The notes: generated by a model from the sequence alone, not told the origin. 64,000 nt of DNA from Christiangramia sp. OXR-203 (GCF_034372165.1 NZ_CP139698.1:558001-622000); one strand, 5' to 3'; positions 27,013-37,154 are shown, counted from the stretch's first letter. Program-made: numbers and translations.

Positions 27013-28419
27013 ATGAGAATAGCAATAGTACTGCTTATCTTCTTCTATTGCAACTCTGTATCCGGGCAAAATAAACCCTTACTGTATAATGTGGATGACC
27101 TGCCACAGGCATTGCTTCAAAATCCAGGTGCCAGGATAGATTTTACAAGACATTTTGGAATTCCCTTGTTTTCGCAAATTCATTTTGCTGTAGGTTCAAC
27201 AGGTGTTACTGCCAAGGATATTTTTGAAGATGACGGGCGTAATATCAATGCAAGAATTCAAAGCGCTATCAGGAACCTTACTTCTACAGATTTTTTTTCT
27301 ATTAATGAGCAGATAGAAATTGTTTCTTTTGGTTGGAAAATGGGTAATAGAGGTTACTTTTCTGCAGGTGCATATCAGGAAGCTGATATCTTCGCGTACT
27401 TCCCAAGTGATCCTGCAAAACTTGCTTTCGAAGGTAATGCAGATTATATAGGGCGACCCTTCAGATTCGACGATGTTAGCTTTACAGGTGAGGTGCTTAC
27501 CGTTTATCATGCTGGCTTTAATTATAAAATGGATTCTAAGCTAACCGTAGGTGGTCGAGTCAAACTGTACTCCGGGATTTTTAATGTTGAAAGCGTGGAT
27601 AATGAGGGGACCTTTACAACATATGATACACCTGGGGAAGAAAACTTCTATAATCACGAAATTGATGATTTTAATATTTTAATAAATACCTCTGGTTATG
27701 CAAGTCTTCGTGATGAAGAAGATATGACTGTTGACCAGGCAGCTGGTGAACTTCTTAGCAGGTCTTTCTTTGGTCAGAATGTTGGAGTAGGAGTAGATGT
27801 TGGATTTCATTATAGAGTAACTGATCAGTTCTCTGTGAATGCTTCTATAAGAGATCTGGGCTTAATATTTCATCAGAAGGACATTGAAAATTCCAGATAC
27901 TTTGGATCTTATGACTCAAGTGGTTTAGAGCCGCTTTTTCCTGAATTGGATAATGAAGAGACCATTCCTTACTGGGACGTTTTAGAAGAGCAATTTGATG
28001 CGAATCTCAAAGACGTAAAAACCTTTAGCGAATATAATACCTGGCGCCCATTGAAATACAATGCTTCCATACAATTTGGAACTGGCAAGTCGATCTTACC
28101 ATGCGACTATTTGATTAGCAAGAAGCCGCGCTATATGAATTTATTCGGAATGATAGTTTCCGGAGTAAATCGTCCTAAGGGTCCTACTTATGGTGTTACT
28201 ACTTACTGGGACAGGAAAGTAAATGATTATTTTAGATTTAGAGTGGCTTATGGTTTGGATCAATTTTCGCGGACAAAGTTTGGGGTAATGGCTTCGAGTA
28301 GATTTAAAAACTTTAATGCTTATATCGCAGTAAATGATATCATTGGCTATACCAACCTTGCCAATGCGCATAGTGCATCCTTGCAATTAGGCATACAATA
28401 CGTATTCAAAGACTTATGA
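27013..28419 (+). CDS. DUF5723-like outer-membrane beta-barrel protein
   Basis: A 468-residue protein with a signal peptide (1-19, ending SVSGQ) and many alternating strands, ending in a barrel-like strand (SLQLGIQYVFKDL). NPGARIDFTRHFGIPLFSQIHFAVGSTG near the N-terminus and GVGVDVGFHYRVTDQFSVNASIRDLG later resemble the DUF5723 family of Bacteroidota. Function unknown. It is directly downstream of the lipoprotein gene, and its last four bases overlap the next start (ATGA). Confidence 0.75.
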   Translation: MRIAIVLLIFFYCNSVSGQNKPLLYNVDDLPQALLQNPGARIDFTRHFGIPLFSQIHFAVGSTGVTAKDIFEDDGRNINARIQSAIRNLTSTDFFSINEQIEIVSFGWKMGNRGYFSAGAYQEADIFAYFPSDPAKLAFEGNADYIGRPFRFDDVSFTGEVLTVYHAGFNYKMDSKLTVGGRVKLYSGIFNVESVDNEGTFTTYDTPGEENFYNHEIDDFNILINTSGYASLRDEEDMTVDQAAGELLSRSFFGQNVGVGVDVGFHYRVTDQFSVNASIRDLGLIFHQKDIENSRYFGSYDSSGLEPLFPELDNEETIPYWDVLEEQFDANLKDVKTFSEYNTWRPLKYNASIQFGTGKSILPCDYLISKKPRYMNLFGMIVSGVNRPKGPTYGVTTYWDRKVNDYFRFRVAYGLDQFSRTKFGVMASSRFKNFNAYIAVNDIIGYTNLANAHSASLQLGIQYVFKDL

Positions 28420-29288
28420 AAAAATTAATAATATTAGCAGCAATGATTTTTTATGGGAACATCTTTTCCCAGGCTCTGAATGATTATAAGTATATAATTG
28501 TCCCTGAAAGCTATGACATTCTTGGTAAAACGAATCAGTACCAATTAAATGCCCTTACAAAATTCCTATTTGAGAAGAATGGTTTTCAAACTATTATGAA
28601 AACTGAAACCTGGCCAGAAGATCTTCAGCAAAATCCCTGTCTGGGCATAAGTCCGGTTCTAGTGGAAGATTCTGGCTTGTTTGTAACCAAAATGCATATA
28701 GAACTTCAGGATTGTAAAGGAATGTCCGTCTATAAAACTCGTGAGGGAAAGAGTAAGGAGAAAGAATTTCAGGCTGCTTACCAGGAATCTTTTCGAGATG
28801 CTTTTCAGGACCTGGTTGATTTGCAATATGAGTATAAATCCAACTCCGGTATTGCTAAATCGGTTAAAAAGTCAAATGAGATTTCTTCTGTCATGGAGGA
28901 AAAGAATATAACTTCTGAAGTAAAAAATGAGGTAGTTCCAGAATCCGAAAGTAATGTCACTTCTGAATTATTAGCTTCCGAAAAAAATGATCTGCCAGCC
29001 GGGAGTGAAGTTGATGAAAATTTAACTTCTCTGGAAAATAGTCTATGGATCTATGGTGATGCTGTTTTTGAATTAAGAGCCTACAATTCCAACTATGCCT
29101 TATACCAACGGAATGCTCCCGAACCAATAGCGCTATTATTGAAGACCAATAAACCCAATAAATTTGTATATAGATCGCTCCTTAATAGTGGAACCGTATC
29201 TTATCGCAAGAATTCAGGATTAGAAATTAGCTACTTCGACAGTAAGACTAATCAGCAGAAGTCAGTACTACTAAAATCTAAAAATTAA
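28416..29288 (+). CDS. Exported protein of unknown function
   Basis: A 290-residue protein. A signal peptide (1-18, ending NIFSQ) leads to ALNDYKYIIVPESYDILGKTNQYQLNALTKFLFEK, a segment that looks conserved in flavobacterial proteins of unknown role. A low-complexity Ser/Glu/Asn linker (about 155-205) separates it from a C-terminal beta-rich part. It is the last gene of the plus-strand run and overlaps the convergent rarA gene by four bases at the 3' end. Confidence 0.65.
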   Translation: MKKLIILAAMIFYGNIFSQALNDYKYIIVPESYDILGKTNQYQLNALTKFLFEKNGFQTIMKTETWPEDLQQNPCLGISPVLVEDSGLFVTKMHIELQDCKGMSVYKTREGKSKEKEFQAAYQESFRDAFQDLVDLQYEYKSNSGIAKSVKKSNEISSVMEEKNITSEVKNEVVPESESNVTSELLASEKNDLPAGSEVDENLTSLENSLWIYGDAVFELRAYNSNYALYQRNAPEPIALLLKTNKPNKFVYRSLLNSGTVSYRKNSGLEISYFDSKTNQQKSVLLKSKN

Positions 29289-30577
29289 TAACCATACTTT
29301 TTTTGCCAGCGCTTCCGAAGAAATTCACGTTGAGCATTTTCACGCTGATTATTTCCGGGTTCGTAGAAGGTAGTGCCAGCGATATCATCTGGAAGAAACT
29401 CTGCTGCAACGAAATTACCTGCGTGATTATGGGCATATTTATAATCTTTTCCGTAACCTATATCTTTCATTAATTTCGTAGGGGCATTCCTGATCGCAAG
29501 AGGAACCGACAAATCACCTGTTTTCTTTACCAAACTTTGGGCTTTATTAATAGCCATGTAGGCTGCATTGCTCTTAGGTGAAGTGGCTAGGTAGGTCACG
29601 CACTGACTAAGTATGATTCTGGCTTCCGGATATCCAATTGTATTCACCGCCTGGAACGAATTATTGGCTATGACCAGCGCGGTTGGATTTGCGTTCCCAA
29701 TGTCTTCGCTTGCCAGGATCAATAATCTTCGCGCGATAAACTTCACATCCTCACCTCCTTCGATCATTCTTGCCAGCCAGTAAACCGCAGCATTTGGATC
29801 ACTCCCTCTAATAGATTTGATAAATGCAGAAATTATATCGTAATGCTGTTCCCCCGTTTTATCATATAGAACGGTATTTTGCTGAACCTTCTGAAGTACA
29901 AGATCATTAGTGATCTTTACATTTACTTCTTCTGAAGTGACTAGTAATTCAAAGATATTTAGAAGTTTCCTGGCGTCTCCACCGCTTAACCTCAATAAAG
30001 CTTCAGTCTCTTCTAGCTGAACATTTTTAGCCGAAATTACTTTGTCCTGCTCCATTGCTCTCTTTAGCAGATCTACCAGGTCTTCCTTTGAGAACGGTTT
30101 CAGAATATAAACCTGACATCTGGACAAAAGGGCAGATATAACCTCAAAACTCGGATTTTCAGTCGTGGCACCAATTAAAGTAACCCATCCTTTCTCTACA
30201 GCTCCAAGTAGAGAATCCTGTTGAGATTTACTGAATCTATGGATTTCATCAATGAATAGAATCGGACTTTTGGTGGTAAATAAACCATCACTTTTCTTAG
30301 CTTTTTCAATGATCTCACGTACGTCCTTTACGCCACTACTAATTGCGCTAAGGGTGAAGAATGGTCGGCCAGATTCCGAAGCTATGATATTCGCCAGTGT
30401 GGTTTTGCCTACACCAGGAGGTCCCCATAAGATCATGGAAGGAATAATTCCTTGTTTTATTTGCTGTCGCATAGCACCATTCTTACCAATTAAGTGATGC
30501 TGACTCAGGTAATCATCAAGAGTTTTAGGGCGCAATCTTTCTGCTAGTGGTTGACTCATGGGTGTTTTGTCTGACAA
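29285..30577 (-). CDS. rarA: Replication-associated recombination protein A (AAA+ ATPase)
   Basis: A 430-residue RarA/MgsA protein. It has Walker A GPPGVGKT (52-59), Walker B FIDEIHRF (Asp110, Glu111), sensor 1 GATTENPSFEV and the C-terminal MgsA oligomerisation region (GSDPNAAVYWLARMIEGGED). It acts at stalled replication forks with SSB. An alternative start at the Met seven codons later (MSQPLAERLRPKT) is equally plausible. It overlaps the 3' ends of the flanking convergent gene by four bases. Confidence 0.95.
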   Translation of the reverse strand: MSDKTPMSQPLAERLRPKTLDDYLSQHHLIGKNGAMRQQIKQGIIPSMILWGPPGVGKTTLANIIASESGRPFFTLSAISSGVKDVREIIEKAKKSDGLFTTKSPILFIDEIHRFSKSQQDSLLGAVEKGWVTLIGATTENPSFEVISALLSRCQVYILKPFSKEDLVDLLKRAMEQDKVISAKNVQLEETEALLRLSGGDARKLLNIFELLVTSEEVNVKITNDLVLQKVQQNTVLYDKTGEQHYDIISAFIKSIRGSDPNAAVYWLARMIEGGEDVKFIARRLLILASEDIGNANPTALVIANNSFQAVNTIGYPEARIILSQCVTYLATSPKSNAAYMAINKAQSLVKKTGDLSVPLAIRNAPTKLMKDIGYGKDYKYAHNHAGNFVAAEFLPDDIAGTTFYEPGNNQRENAQREFLRKRWQKKYGY

Positions 30578-30636
30578 CTTAACATCCTGAACTATTTGGA
30601 TGCTTTTTTGTAATATTAATTAAAATTGAATAGAAT

Positions 30637-31374
30637 TTGAAACCATCCTCTCCATTTGTTTTTACCAGCGGCACAATAGGATATCCTTTATTATTCGTGT
30701 TGATGATCTGGATTGTTTTCTGGGCAGAGCTTCGATTCAATTTGAATTTAGCCCCCTTCGGTGTAAGGCCGGGTGAAGCGGTAGGGCTTCGGGGGATCAT
30801 ATTCTCACCCTTCATCCACTCAGATATAAAACATCTTTTTAATAATACAATTCCCTTATTCATACTATCTCTCGCCTTATTTTACTTTTACAGACCTTTA
30901 CGCTGGAAGGTGTTGTTAATTGGTCTCGTTTCAACAGGTTTGATTACATGGATTATAGGTCGACCAGCAAATCACATTGGAGCTAGTGGAATTATCTATT
31001 TACTTGCAGCATTCCTTTTCTTCAAAGGAATCTTTTCTAAGAATTACCGGCTCGTAGCCTTGTCGCTTATAGTAGTGTTTGTTTACGGTGGATTGATATG
31101 GTATGTAACTCCAATAGATCCAAAGATTTCCTGGGAGGGACACCTGGCGGGTCTATTGAGCGGCCTGGGTCTCGCTGTAGTTTTTAAAGAACAAATCGCA
31201 AAACCTCCTAAATATCATTGGGAATCTTCAGATTTTAAAGATTCTGATGATTTATTTATGCAGCATTTTGACGAAGAAGGAAATTTTGTTGATAACCTAC
31301 CTTTTCAGAATATGGAAGAAGAGGAAACAGAGTATAACTACATTTATACTGAAAAGTCAGATGACAAGAATTAA
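30637..31374 (+). CDS. Rhomboid family intramembrane serine protease
   Basis: A 245-residue protein with about six membrane segments. The catalytic dyad is Ser117 in GASG and His169 in WEGHLAG; HLFNN (66-70) supplies the conserved His and Asn of the oxyanion region. It cleaves membrane-spanning substrates within the bilayer. Start is TTG at 30637; an in-frame TAG ends four bases earlier and no ATG precedes the first membrane segment. A cytoplasmic acidic tail (about 195-245, FDEEGNFVDN, EEEETEYN) extends past the core. The 3' end overlaps rlmB by four bases. Confidence 0.9.
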   Translation: MKPSSPFVFTSGTIGYPLLFVLMIWIVFWAELRFNLNLAPFGVRPGEAVGLRGIIFSPFIHSDIKHLFNNTIPLFILSLALFYFYRPLRWKVLLIGLVSTGLITWIIGRPANHIGASGIIYLLAAFLFFKGIFSKNYRLVALSLIVVFVYGGLIWYVTPIDPKISWEGHLAGLLSGLGLAVVFKEQIAKPPKYHWESSDFKDSDDLFMQHFDEEGNFVDNLPFQNMEEEETEYNYIYTEKSDDKN

Positions 31375-32105
31375 CTTCTTTGTCTAACAGTTTCGTAAAG
31401 GACTGCACCACAAGCTACAGATACATTCAAAGAAGCGATCTCTCCGAGCATAGGTAGTTTTGCCCTATAGTCGGCTAGCTTAAGAATTGAGTTTGATACC
31501 CCTTTAGCTTCATCACCCATTACGATGGCCACAGGTTGCTTAAGGTCAATATCGTAAACAGTGTCATCCGTTTTTTCAGTAGCTGCAACAATCTTTATAT
31601 CATATGTTTGTAGATGAAATAAAGCATCTTTAATATGATCTACCTTGCAAATAGGGACTTTGAAAACTGCTCCGGCTGAAGTTTTTACCGTATCGGCATT
31701 AATAGGAGCAGATCCTTTTTCCTGGACGATGATGCCATCTACTCCACAACATTCTGCGGTTCTAATTATGGCTCCAAAATTCCGAACATCTGTAATACCA
31801 TCCAGTAGAAGGTAAAGTGGAATAGTACTTTTATTTTGTACAGATTCTACAAGATCATTAAGACTTACAAAACTTATAGGAGATATATTAGCAACGACTC
31901 CCTGGTGATTACCCTTACTGAGTTTGTTTAATTTCTCAATTGGCACATAAGACACGGTGAAAGATCCGCTCTTAAGATGACGGTTCAATTCCTGAAACAA
32001 GCTTCCGGCTAAGCCTTTCTGGATAAATACTTTTTCAATACTTTTCCCACTTTCTATAGCTTCAATCACAGCTCGAATTCCGAATATTCTTGTAGTTTCT
32101 TCCAT
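31371..32105 (-). CDS. rlmB: 23S rRNA 2'-O-methyltransferase RlmB (SpoU family)
   Basis: A 244-residue SPOUT methyltransferase. Motif 1 NFGAIIRTAECCG, motif 2 VMGDEAKGVS and motif 3 LNVSVACGAVLYE form the knotted SAM site. An N-terminal L30e-like substrate domain (IFGIRAVIEAIESGKSIEKVFI) identifies the RlmB group, which methylates G2251 of 23S rRNA; specificity by homology only. It is a single gene with its own -7 box. Confidence 0.92.
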   Translation of the reverse strand: MEETTRIFGIRAVIEAIESGKSIEKVFIQKGLAGSLFQELNRHLKSGSFTVSYVPIEKLNKLSKGNHQGVVANISPISFVSLNDLVESVQNKSTIPLYLLLDGITDVRNFGAIIRTAECCGVDGIIVQEKGSAPINADTVKTSAGAVFKVPICKVDHIKDALFHLQTYDIKIVAATEKTDDTVYDIDLKQPVAIVMGDEAKGVSNSILKLADYRAKLPMLGEIASLNVSVACGAVLYETVRQRS

Positions 32106-32109
32106 GCTT

Positions 32110-32117
32110 CAAAGTTA
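32110..32117 (-). promoter_or_regulatory. Promoter -7 box of rlmB
   Basis: Minus-strand TAACTTTG matches TAnnTTTG and lies only four bases before the ATG at 32105, implying a leaderless or nearly leaderless message. Confidence 0.45.
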
Positions 32118-32152
32118 GTACAATTATATCCTTCGAGAAATGAATAATAAAA

Positions 32153-32178
32153 AAAAGCCACCCATTTGGGTGGCTTTT
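32153..32178. terminator. Terminator of the first SusC-SusD operon
   Basis: AAAAGCCACCCA (32153-32164) and TGGGTGGCTTTT (32167-32178) form a stable stem 22 bases after the SusD stop; A and T runs flank both sides. Confidence 0.88.
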
Positions 32179-32199
32179 CATATTGAATTAATTCAATAT

Positions 32200-33672
32200 C
32201 TATTCATCATCTTCCTCAGTCGCTGGACCAGGGTAAGTTGATTGATCTGGTGTAGTCGTATCCCAGAATACTGGAGTTTGAGCATCATCACCACCAATTG
32301 CACCAGCAGCATCAATGTAGTTAGCATTGTTTAAATTCTGCTCGTCGATTGGATAAGTGTATCTAAGTGGAACGAAAGTCTCATTATCTGTTGGGATATT
32401 GAAAACCGGATCGTCATATAATCTCCATGTAGACCATCCTTCAGCAGGGTTATCATACATTGCTATCCAGAACTGAGTTGCAAATTGCATTTCAGAACCA
32501 TCGTATGCAACTTCAGGCTGTGATAGGTACTCTTCAGTAGCATCACCAGAAACACCCCAGTACTCCATAGATGCTGTAATTGCAGCATTGTAGTGAGTCT
32601 CAGCATCTCCAGGAACATTATATCCAAGTTCAGCAGCTTTAGATAGATTAAATCTAACTTCAGCATAGTCTAAAAGAATTCCTTCTCTAGTTGGATCAAG
32701 GAATGCATCTCCAATGTGAGTGAAGGAACCATAGTTATTACTTCCACCATAATCACCACCAATGTAACCATCAGCAATATTATCATCGAAATAAACCATT
32801 CTTCTTGGGTCTTCAAATTGATTCATGTAATCAACGATTGTCTCAGACGCAAGAAAGTCAGATCTACCGCTCTGTACCAAATCTTCCCAAAGTGGGTTTG
32901 TGTTTGGTGCATTAGATTGGTAATCAATCGTAGCATTGTCATCATTTGATGCGAAAACACCGGCTGATACAGCAGACTCAACAGTAGCTTGAGATAAAGA
33001 AGGATTTACATCCTGAAGTCTAATTCCCATTCTAAGTTTAAGAGAGTTAGCAAACAACATCCATTTGCTCATATCTCCTTCGTAAACAACATCTGAACCT
33101 GAGAATCCTTGTCCAGCTGAAAGCATTCCTCCAACAGCATCAAGTCTGGAAATAAGGTCTGCGTAAACAGTAGCAGCATCGTCATAAACAGGAAGTGAGA
33201 ATTCACTAGGTTGCAAAGCCTGAGTATAAGGAATGTCTCCAAATCCATCAACTAATAAGTGCCAGGTATAAACCTCTATCACTTCAAGTTGTCCTAGTCT
33301 AGCGTCTTTTTGACCCTGAGTCAAGCCTTCGTTAGCATTCACAACTCTCTTAGCATCCTGAAGATCATAAATAACATCTGTGTAATATTCACTCCAAACT
33401 GCATCTGGATTTTGTCGAGCAGTAAAATCATAGTTAGGCTCATCAGTGTAAGTCGTTGTAGTCAAATATTGCCCAAGAAACCTATAAAGAGGTTGGTTTA
33501 CGTTCGGGCTAGCGGTGTAATCACCAAGACTAACCGTAGCAGCAGTAAATAAGAAATCTGAAGCTACAGCATCGGGGTTCTTAGGATCCCGGTTTAAATT
33601 TTCATACTGTTCATCACTCTGGCAGGACCAAAGCATTGCAACAGCTGAAAGAGCAACAATATATTTTTTCAT
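32200..33672 (-). CDS. SusD/RagB family nutrient-binding lipoprotein
   Basis: A 490-residue surface lipoprotein with lipobox MLWSC (Cys17). LNRDPKNPDAVASDFLFTAA near the start and FGDIPYTQALQPSEFSLPVYDDAATVY are typical of the SusD-like_2 group. SusD lids bind the nutrient over the SusC channel. The preceding gene is its SusC partner, 10 bases away. No glycoside hydrolase, protease or sensor gene is near, so the nutrient cannot be inferred; peptides are as likely as glycans. Confidence 0.93.
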   Translation of the reverse strand: MKKYIVALSAVAMLWSCQSDEQYENLNRDPKNPDAVASDFLFTAATVSLGDYTASPNVNQPLYRFLGQYLTTTTYTDEPNYDFTARQNPDAVWSEYYTDVIYDLQDAKRVVNANEGLTQGQKDARLGQLEVIEVYTWHLLVDGFGDIPYTQALQPSEFSLPVYDDAATVYADLISRLDAVGGMLSAGQGFSGSDVVYEGDMSKWMLFANSLKLRMGIRLQDVNPSLSQATVESAVSAGVFASNDDNATIDYQSNAPNTNPLWEDLVQSGRSDFLASETIVDYMNQFEDPRRMVYFDDNIADGYIGGDYGGSNNYGSFTHIGDAFLDPTREGILLDYAEVRFNLSKAAELGYNVPGDAETHYNAAITASMEYWGVSGDATEEYLSQPEVAYDGSEMQFATQFWIAMYDNPAEGWSTWRLYDDPVFNIPTDNETFVPLRYTYPIDEQNLNNANYIDAAGAIGGDDAQTPVFWDTTTPDQSTYPGPATEEDDE

Positions 33673-33682
33673 AGTATTTTAA

Positions 33683-36600
33683 TTAAAAGTTAAATTTAAG
33701 ACTAGCACCTATTTCTCTCATAGTTGGGTAAGCACCAGACTGGTATCCTTGAACGTTACCAGCACTTAAACCTGCTTCAGGATCTGCGTATGGAATGCTC
33801 TTGTCGATGATCCAAAGGTTACGACCAATGAATGATACAGAAGCTCTTGTAAATGGTAAAGCTTCAAGTACTCTATCACCAAAGTTATAAGTAAGCGTAG
33901 CTTCTCTTAACTTAACATATCCAGCGTCATAAACGTGAAGTGCATTAGGAGCACGTGCGTACCCATAAGGGTTAGCGTAGTAATCTGTTCTAGCTCTAGT
34001 CTCGTTTGGAGAAGTATTTGTTACTTCGTAAGTACCATCAGCGTTAAAGCTAACATCACCCTGAACACCATCTAGAAGAACACCACCACCGTTTTCGATA
34101 GTATTTCTAATTGGATTACCAAGTTCGTTAGTTCCTACACTACTTGCATAGATACCGGTAGCAGTACCATACCATTGGTCAAGTGAGAATACACTTCCAC
34201 CTTTTTGAACATCAATTAAGAATCCAAGAGCTATGTTTTTGTAAGTGAATGTGTTTTGAACACCACCAATCCAATCTGGTTGGAAATCACCAATTACATA
34301 GTTTGAGTTAGGGGTTTTAGCATAGTAACCAGCAGAAGTGATCACTTTGTTCCCTTGATTGTCATAAACGAAATCTGTTCCTCTAATAGCACCGTAAGGT
34401 TCTCCAGGAGCAGCATTGATGGAAATACCACCTTGTAAGCTAGCTAACTGTAGGTTTTCAATACCATCAGCAAGTTCTAGTACTTCATTCTCATTCTTTG
34501 CCCAGTTCACGTTGACGTTCCAGTTGAAGTCTTCAGTTCTAATTGGGTTTAAAGTTAATGCAACCTCTATACCTTTGTTCTCAATCACACCTGCGTTAAG
34601 CAATTGCTGACTGAATCCAGTTGAAGGAGATACAGGAACTGGAGTAATTTGATCTTCAGTTCTTGATCTATAGTAAGATACGTCTAAACCAATTCTTCTA
34701 TCGAAGAAGTTTGTTTCCAAACCAACTTCATAAGACTTAAGACGCTCTGGCTTTAAGTTAGGGTTTCTAAGAGTTGAATTGTTACTCGCCACACCAGCTC
34801 CATTGAAACCAGAATATATGGTATACGTGTTAAATACGTTGTAAGGGTTAGTATCGTTACCAACTTCAGCGTAGTTACCTCTAAGTTTTGCGAAACTTAA
34901 CCAGTCTGCATCAATTAGGTTAGATAACAAAACACTTGCAGATACCGCAGGGTAGTAGAAAGTGTTGTTTTCTTTTGGTAATGTAGAAGAACGGTCTCTA
35001 CGGATAGTACCTTCAAGAAAGTAAGTGTTGAATAAACCTACACTTGCTCTAGCGTAAACACCATCCAGCATTCTTACAGATTCGTACTCTGAAGGTGGGT
35101 TAAGTGGGCTTGCACTGTTACTTAGTGCGTAGAATCCAGCTTTATTTAATCCTCCGTTTGTTGAAGCGAAAATGCTATTTCTCTCGTTTCTTCTTAAGTT
35201 GAAACCTAAGTTACCATCAATGTTAACATCATCACTAATGTCTTTGTTGAAGTTTAGGATAAGGTCATAGTTGTATTCAGCAGCTCTGTTGTTATAACGG
35301 CTGTATTTAGCAATATCTGCTGATCCTACATTAATTCTTTCTTCCTGTAATTCGTCATACGTATCGAAAGTAAATCTACCTAGTATGCTGAATACATCAT
35401 TCAGTTCATAGTTAAGGTTTACGTTACCAAAATATCTGTTACGAGTGTCAGTTTGAAAGTTTTCGTAGAATGTCCAGTATGGGTTATCAGAATAAATAGG
35501 TGATAGATCATCTGGAGAATTTGGGTTCCAGGTAATGTTCTGTCCTGTAGCCTCGTAAGCTCTTCTTTGCTCTTCGAAATCTACGTTAGTTTGGAACCAC
35601 TGTCTGAACTGTTGCATAATGTTCAAAGAACTATATCCAGTTCCGTAACGTCCTTTACCATCAGTCTTAGTATAAGTAATGTTCGCCTGAGCGTTGAATT
35701 TATCTGTGAACTCATGAGAACCACTAAACTTAAGAGTGTTTCTCTTAATGTTAGAGTTTGGAAGGTTACCTTGTTGATTCAGGTGAGTTCCACTCAATCT
35801 GAAAGAAGAAGTTTCTGATCCACCATCTAAAGCAACAGAGTTTACAGAAGTGTAACCAGTTTGCCATACACTGTTAGGATCATTCTCACCAGCTACCCAT
35901 GGAGAAGCTTGTTGGTAAGTGTCAAGATCAGGATAGATAGAGTTCCACTGGTAAATTTGTCTGTTAGGATCAAATGCAGCACCAAAAGAAGCATCTTCAG
36001 TAAAAGGAGTTGTTTCATCCAGGTTACCGTCACCGTCAACATCATAAAGGTTAAAGTATCCATCATCAGAAGCATAGTAAGCACCGTATCCAGCACCGTA
36101 CTGATCCTGATATTCTGGAAGAGTTTCCATATCTGGATTCGTTACAGTAATAGAAGACTGTACAGATACACCAATACCTTTACCTTTAGAACCTTTTTTA
36201 GTCTCGATAATTACAACACCATTCGCAGCTCTTGCTCCGTATAGTGCAGTTGCAGCCGCACCTTTAAGTACGTTGATAGACGCAATGTCATTCGGGTTAA
36301 TATCCGAAGCAGCGTTACCGTAATCATAACCACCACGACCAGAGGACTGACCGCTACTGTTAGGAGTGTTATTGCTAATAGGAGTACCATCAACAACAAA
36401 AAGTGCCTGGTTGTTTCCTGTAAGAGATGAGTTACCACGAATTACAACGTTCGTAGATCCACCAAGTGTTCCTGAAGACTTAATACTAAGACCAGAAACT
36501 TTACCTGATAGAGAGTTTACGAAGTTTTGTTGTGGAACATCAGATACAGCTTCACCACCTACTTCCTGAGTAGAGTAACCTAACTGTTTCTTTTCCCTCT

Positions 36601-36937
36601 TAATACCTAATGCAGTTACTACAACTTCATCAAGTTGAGCAGAATCATTCTCCATTACCACATCGATTTGATCGTTTGTGCTAACAGTGTATTCTGCTTG
36701 TTTCAATCCAACGAAAGAGAAAACCAATACATCTCCCTGAGTTGCAGTTATTTCATAATTTCCGTCGAAATCTGTTTGGGTACCCGTGCCAGTACCTTTA
36801 ATAAGAACGTTCACACCAGGAAGGGGAAGACCATCTGAGTCAGTCACCGTACCCGCAATGGAACGCTCCTGTGCAAAAGTTATTTGCACCACGAACGCTA
36901 GTAATAGCGTTAAAATACTACTAAACTTTGTTTTCAT
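33683..36937 (-). CDS. SusC/RagA family TonB-linked outer-membrane transporter
   Basis: A 1084-residue complete SusC protein. In order: signal peptide (1-22, ending ITFAQ), carboxypeptidase-regulatory-like domain (about 25-95, GTVTDSDGLPLPGVNVLIKGT), then EVVVTALGIKREKK, plug domain (about 105-240, IRGNSSLTGNNQALFVVDGTP and VLKGAAATALYGARAANGVV), and a barrel ending in GASLKFNF. It imports nutrient captured by SusD using TonB energy. It is the first gene of its operon and serves as reference for the shortened homologue at 39352-42240. Confidence 0.95.
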   Translation of the reverse strand: MKTKFSSILTLLLAFVVQITFAQERSIAGTVTDSDGLPLPGVNVLIKGTGTGTQTDFDGNYEITATQGDVLVFSFVGLKQAEYTVSTNDQIDVVMENDSAQLDEVVVTALGIKREKKQLGYSTQEVGGEAVSDVPQQNFVNSLSGKVSGLSIKSSGTLGGSTNVVIRGNSSLTGNNQALFVVDGTPISNNTPNSSGQSSGRGGYDYGNAASDINPNDIASINVLKGAAATALYGARAANGVVIIETKKGSKGKGIGVSVQSSITVTNPDMETLPEYQDQYGAGYGAYYASDDGYFNLYDVDGDGNLDETTPFTEDASFGAAFDPNRQIYQWNSIYPDLDTYQQASPWVAGENDPNSVWQTGYTSVNSVALDGGSETSSFRLSGTHLNQQGNLPNSNIKRNTLKFSGSHEFTDKFNAQANITYTKTDGKGRYGTGYSSLNIMQQFRQWFQTNVDFEEQRRAYEATGQNITWNPNSPDDLSPIYSDNPYWTFYENFQTDTRNRYFGNVNLNYELNDVFSILGRFTFDTYDELQEERINVGSADIAKYSRYNNRAAEYNYDLILNFNKDISDDVNIDGNLGFNLRRNERNSIFASTNGGLNKAGFYALSNSASPLNPPSEYESVRMLDGVYARASVGLFNTYFLEGTIRRDRSSTLPKENNTFYYPAVSASVLLSNLIDADWLSFAKLRGNYAEVGNDTNPYNVFNTYTIYSGFNGAGVASNNSTLRNPNLKPERLKSYEVGLETNFFDRRIGLDVSYYRSRTEDQITPVPVSPSTGFSQQLLNAGVIENKGIEVALTLNPIRTEDFNWNVNVNWAKNENEVLELADGIENLQLASLQGGISINAAPGEPYGAIRGTDFVYDNQGNKVITSAGYYAKTPNSNYVIGDFQPDWIGGVQNTFTYKNIALGFLIDVQKGGSVFSLDQWYGTATGIYASSVGTNELGNPIRNTIENGGGVLLDGVQGDVSFNADGTYEVTNTSPNETRARTDYYANPYGYARAPNALHVYDAGYVKLREATLTYNFGDRVLEALPFTRASVSFIGRNLWIIDKSIPYADPEAGLSAGNVQGYQSGAYPTMREIGASLKFNF

Positions 36938-36993
36938 TTTAAAATTTGTTTGAATTAGCCGACATCAAATGTGAGTAGAATAAAGCGTTAAAG

Positions 36994-37001
36994 CAAACAT
37001 A
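36994..37001 (-). promoter_or_regulatory. Promoter -7 box of the first SusC-SusD operon
   Basis: Minus-strand TATGTTTG matches TAnnTTTG, 56 bases before the SusC start. The rest of the 217-base interval (36938-37154) shows no other clear element. Confidence 0.5.
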
Positions 37002-37154
37002 ATCTCATAATAAATCACGCAGATTAGCATAAGGAGCTGATAGCCAACAATATAAAGCGCCTACTTTAACATTATGGCTCTTTTAATCTTAACAAATTGC
37101 AATCATCTTATCGATATTAAACTTAAAATTTTATGATTAATGAATTAATATATT

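Noticed and set aside
35861-36244. 127-codon plus-strand frame opposite the first SusC gene
   Set aside because: It is a shadow of the SusC reading frame; composition is Ile/Ser/Arg-rich and no promoter is present.
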